NCBI RefSeq assembly: GCF_014652135.1
Contig: NZ_BMYF01000001.1
Span: 248,650-312,649, forward strand
Direction: 5' to 3'
Length of the DNA stretch: 64,000 nt
DNA from: Mongoliitalea lutea
Lineage (GTDB): Bacteria > Bacteroidota > Bacteroidia > Cytophagales > Cyclobacteriaceae
Shown one piece after another: positions 61,130-64,000 of this stretch. The position numbers and the translations under genes are program-made. How positions within the stretch are numbered: the stretch's first letter is position 1; every line of letters begins with the position of its first letter. The notes beneath the pieces were generated by a model that ran no database searches, was not told the DNA's origin, and saw only the letters and a list, made by a program, of their open reading frames with translations.

Positions 61130-63205
61130 CTATGATCGAATACCTAGAATGTCAAAAACAAAGGCATATTCCCTTGCTAACTCTTTTAAGCTTTCAAAAC
61201 GTCCACTTGCCCCACCATGACCTGCATCCATATTAGTGTAAAGAAACACGTGATTGCTATCAGTTTTTAACGTCCGCAATTTAGCTACCCATTTGGCAGG
61301 CTCCCAATATTGTACTTGGGAATCATGTAATCCTGTAGTAGCCAAGATATGAGGATAGGCTTTTGCTTCTACATTATCGTAAGGGGAATAGGATAGCATG
61401 TACTCATACTCCTCCTGAATATTGGGATTCCCCCATTCTAACCACTCAAAGGTGGTCAAAGGGATACTCTCATCCATCATCGTGGTAACCACATCCACAA
61501 AAGCTACGGCTGCAATAATCCCTCTGTACATTTCCGGAGCCATATTCACCACAGCTCCCATCAATAGGCCCCCTGCACTTCCACCCGAAGCAAACAACTT
61601 ATCCTTGGCGACATATCCATTCTCCTGCAACCATCGGGAACAATCAATAAAATCATAGAAGGTATTTTTCTTATGCATCATTTTTCCTTCCTCATACCAA
61701 TGCCCCCCCATCTCTTGACCTCCCCGGATATGAGCAATGGCAAATACAAACCCTCTATCCAACAAACTCAAGCGAGGCCTGCTGAATGTTGGATCCGTAG
61801 AATAGCCATAAGAACCATAAGAATAAATCCAACCAGGCATGGATCCGTCTTTTTTAAACTTGTCTTTGCGGTATACCAGGGACATAGGTACTAATTTACC
61901 ATCTCTTGCAGGCACCATGATTCGCTCTGTTTGGTAATTACTTTTATCAAAATCTCCCAAAACAGGCATTTCTTTCTTCAATTCCCGCTCCTGAGTCCGC
62001 ATATTGTAATCAAAAATCGAAGCAGGCGTTGTGAGTGATGTATAGTCAAATCGAAGAATTTCCGTATCAAAGGCAGGATTGTAATTGATCCCAGCAGCAT
62101 ACGCTGGTTCATCGAATGCCAAGAAATGCTCTCCCCCTCCATCCATTTGGATAATTCGAATTCTCGTCAAACCTTCCACCGTTTCTTGGGCTACCATGAA
62201 GTCTTTAAAAAATTCCACTGTTTCCAAAAAGATATCCTTCCGATGTGGTAACACATCTTTCCAAGAATCCGCAGAAGGATTTTGTACAGTGCATTGACAT
62301 AATTTATAATTCACTGCATCCTTATTGGTATGAATGTAAAAAAGATCACCGCCGGCATGGTCTACATCATATTGTACATTATCCTGCAGAGGCTCGATGA
62401 TTGTTGGTGCAGATGGAGCATTTGCATCAATATATAAGGAATAAGAAGCATCCGTCCTACCAGAAGAAATGATGATGTAATCCTTGGATTTGGTCTTTCC
62501 AATACCACAATTAAGGGTCGCATCATCTTCTTGAAAAACAAGCTCATCTTGAGACGGGTCGGTTCCTAAAAAATGTCTTTTGATCTGAAAATTCCGAAGG
62601 GTCTGCTTATCCGGTATGGCGTAGTAAAAAGACTGATTATCATTGGTCCAAGCGGTTGAACTTCTGATATCCATAATTTGCTCGGGAAAAAACGCTCCGG
62701 TCTCTAAATTTTTTATCTTAACCTGATAGAGATTTCTCCCCTGCGTATCCATAATGATGGCCATCACTTGGTGGTTGGGACTTACTGAAACAAAGAAATT
62801 CAAAAATGCCTGATCCTTTCCTAACTCATTTCCATCGACCAAGATTTCCTCTTCCGCTTCCAAAGAGTCTTTTTTACGTGCATAAATTGGATACTCACCC
62901 CCTTCTACAAATCGGGTGTAATAGAAGTAGTTATCAATTTTTGCAGGAACTGAGGAATCATCCTCTTTGACTCTAGCCCTCATTTCCTTGAACAGTTGCT
63001 CTTGAAAAGATTTCGTATGTCCCAGCATTTGTTCAAAATACGCATTCTCTTGATTCAAGTAATCGATGACTTCGGGGTTCTCTCGATCATTTAACCAATA
63101 ATAATTGTCCGTACGAACATGTCCATGTTTGGCATGAATGTCGAATGGTTTGATTGCTGCTTGTGGTGCGGGTATACTTGGGTAGATAAATTCGTTTGTT
63201 GACAT
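61130..63205 (-). CDS. ptrB: Oligopeptidase B-like S9 peptidase
   Basis: A 691-residue prolyl-oligopeptidase-family protein. The N-terminal propeller runs to about residue 410, and the C-terminal catalytic domain holds Ser in ASGGSAGGLLMG, Asp in TTGLHDSQVQYWEP-type loop and His in DAGHGGASGR. The N-terminal YYWLNDRENPEVIDYL and EFSYDYTSLTTPAS-type strands match oligopeptidase B. It cuts short peptides after basic residues in the cytoplasm or periplasm. No signal peptide is seen, so it is cytoplasmic. A -7 box lies upstream. Confidence 0.93.
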   Translation of the reverse strand: MSTNEFIYPSIPAPQAAIKPFDIHAKHGHVRTDNYYWLNDRENPEVIDYLNQENAYFEQMLGHTKSFQEQLFKEMRARVKEDDSSVPAKIDNYFYYTRFVEGGEYPIYARKKDSLEAEEEILVDGNELGKDQAFLNFFVSVSPNHQVMAIIMDTQGRNLYQVKIKNLETGAFFPEQIMDIRSSTAWTNDNQSFYYAIPDKQTLRNFQIKRHFLGTDPSQDELVFQEDDATLNCGIGKTKSKDYIIISSGRTDASYSLYIDANAPSAPTIIEPLQDNVQYDVDHAGGDLFYIHTNKDAVNYKLCQCTVQNPSADSWKDVLPHRKDIFLETVEFFKDFMVAQETVEGLTRIRIIQMDGGGEHFLAFDEPAYAAGINYNPAFDTEILRFDYTSLTTPASIFDYNMRTQERELKKEMPVLGDFDKSNYQTERIMVPARDGKLVPMSLVYRKDKFKKDGSMPGWIYSYGSYGYSTDPTFSRPRLSLLDRGFVFAIAHIRGGQEMGGHWYEEGKMMHKKNTFYDFIDCSRWLQENGYVAKDKLFASGGSAGGLLMGAVVNMAPEMYRGIIAAVAFVDVVTTMMDESIPLTTFEWLEWGNPNIQEEYEYMLSYSPYDNVEAKAYPHILATTGLHDSQVQYWEPAKWVAKLRTLKTDSNHVFLYTNMDAGHGGASGRFESLKELAREYAFVFDILGIRS

Positions 63206-63232
63206 CAGCTTTATTTAAAATGTATGAAAGCT

Positions 63233-63240
63233 CAAAATTA
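63233..63240 (-). promoter_or_regulatory. -7 promoter box of ptrB (TAATTTTG)
   Basis: On the minus strand TAATTTTG, an exact TAnnTTTG match, ends 27 bases before the ptrB ATG. Confidence 0.5.
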
Positions 63241-63289
63241 CACGAAGACCCAGAATTCTCTTTGATTTTTCCTCACTTTAAAACGGAAT

Positions 63290-63315
63290 AAAAAAAGCCA
63301 CCTCAACGAGATGGC
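63290..63315 (-). terminator. Terminator of the truncated gene at the window end
   Basis: On the minus strand GCCATCTC-GTT-GAGGTGGC is followed by six or more T. It lies about 27 bases after the stop codon at 63342. Confidence 0.8.
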
Positions 63316-63341
63316 CTTTGGCATTAAAATAAACCCAAACA

Positions 63342-64000
63342 TTAACCTGCTACTGTAAAGTACAGCAGCTTAATTTTTCCAGTCCGATTGAATATCTCAG
63401 AGGACATCGCAGCGGACAATTTATTTCCTTCTATTTTTTCAAGAATCAGCGAATTTTCACCAATCACCTGAATCAAGTTCTTGGAACCTTTGACATATTT
63501 CACAGGAACCTGACAATACGTAAAGCCCAAACTGTCTTTTTCTAAGGGCAATACTTTAAACTCTCCGTTCAAGTCTAGGTAGGAAAACTCTTGAGGCGTT
63601 TTCAACCACTCATGAGCTGCCAAGAACGTAGGATTCAACTGAATACAACCGTCCACTACACCAACTCCCAATTCGGCCCAGCGATTCAGGATATCTTCTT
63701 TCACTTGCCCGGTCATTCCCGGCTGTTGTGCCCCTCTATGCGAAGGGGTATGACTGTAAGGATCTGTTGGAATGGCGCCATAGACAGTTGGTGTTTTATT
63801 GATCCCAATTCCTGCCCGTATTTCATAGTAATTATCAATTAGTTTTCCTCGAACCACAGGATCCATTGGTGTATCCTCCGCTAGGATTTCACTTACAGCC
63901 AACAAAAGCTTGGAAACCATGTGCCAGTAAATGCTCCCCAATCCTTCAAAGGCAAAGAAAGTACCCGATCTTCCTGTAAAGGCTTTATGATTGAACACGC
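63342..64000 (-). CDS. Unknown protein, C-terminal part (5' truncated)
   Basis: The frame is open to the window edge, so only about 219 C-terminal residues are visible; the GTG at 63998 is not a proven start. Visible features are FTGRSGTFFAFEGLGSIYWH, the phrase NKTPTVYGAIPTDPYSHTPS, and GAQQPGMTGQVKEDILNRW. These look like the C-terminus of a large, mostly helical, carbohydrate-related protein of Bacteroidota, but I cannot name the family with confidence. A terminator follows. Confidence 0.6.
   Translation of the reverse strand, partial: VFNHKAFTGRSGTFFAFEGLGSIYWHMVSKLLLAVSEILAEDTPMDPVVRGKLIDNYYEIRAGIGINKTPTVYGAIPTDPYSHTPSHRGAQQPGMTGQVKEDILNRWAELGVGVVDGCIQLNPTFLAAHEWLKTPQEFSYLDLNGEFKVLPLEKDSLGFTYCQVPVKYVKGSKNLIQVIGENSLILEKIEGNKLSAAMSSEIFNRTGKIKLLYFTVAG

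Overview
The window looks like a chromosomal segment of a marine or soil Bacteroidota, most likely Cytophagales (Cyclobacteriaceae, Algoriphagus-like). This is inferred from the AT-rich base composition, the TAnnTTTG-type promoter boxes, the TonB receptor with a carboxypeptidase-like plug extension, PorT-like and other barrel proteins ending in F, the PEGA and beta-propeller lipoproteins, and the absence of Shine-Dalgarno sequences. There is no rRNA, transposase, integrase, phage gene or CRISPR array. One tRNA-Pro(GGG) is present. Both window ends cut genes.

Layout. 1-8.7 kb: aldehyde dehydrogenase and MFS transporter, a persulfide-dioxygenase-like MBL/rhodanese protein, an alpha/beta hydrolase, an exonuclease-GIY-YIG fusion, a DsbA/FrnE oxidoreductase, an unlisted 51-residue zinc-ribbon membrane protein, an M50 site-2 protease and a PEGA lipoprotein. 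9-12.4 kb: the thrS-infC-rpmI-rplT operon, with no ATG available for infC. 12.5-26.6 kb: two tandem beta-propeller lipoproteins, lhgO, a YheT-like hydrolase, an M20 amidohydrolase, a cyclophilin, a nucleoside transporter, a bifunctional nuclease, etfAB, a TPR protein, pabB, YceI and gamma-carbonic anhydrase. 26.8-34.5 kb: a TonB-dependent receptor, a Crp/Fnr-like regulator, a MATE exporter, tRNA-Pro, an SDR and a CBS protein.

34.6-46.8 kb is the most distinctive block. A leftward operon encodes a circularly permuted ATP-grasp, an alpha-E protein, the Anbu proteasome-like peptidase and a transglutaminase, probably running on into a metallophosphoesterase and a DUF4174 protein. Facing away from it, a rightward cluster encodes a DUF1684 lipoprotein, an esterase, an ATP-grasp ligase, a GCS2-type carboxylate-amine ligase, a class I glutamine amidotransferase and a second ATP-grasp. 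Together they hold four candidate amide-bond-forming enzymes plus hydrolases able to cut amide or ester bonds. The likely theme is synthesis, attachment and turnover of an unknown peptide-like compound.

46.9-64 kb: proton-translocating transhydrogenase (three subunits), a dienelactone-hydrolase-like protein, PorT-like barrel, MsrA-MsrB lipoprotein, AlkB, a SAM-I riboswitch ahead of a trans-sulfuration enzyme, a 0.76-kb tandem array of GCA-loop hairpins, pgi, a barrel protein, fumarylacetoacetase, oligopeptidase B and a truncated unknown protein.

The intergenic DNA is unusually structured. Hairpins with a shared apical core but different arms occur at 8.7, 23.8, 50.9-51.0 and 56.0-56.8 kb. 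Purine-rich low-complexity tails begin at or just after the stop codons of at least four genes, always on the coding strand.
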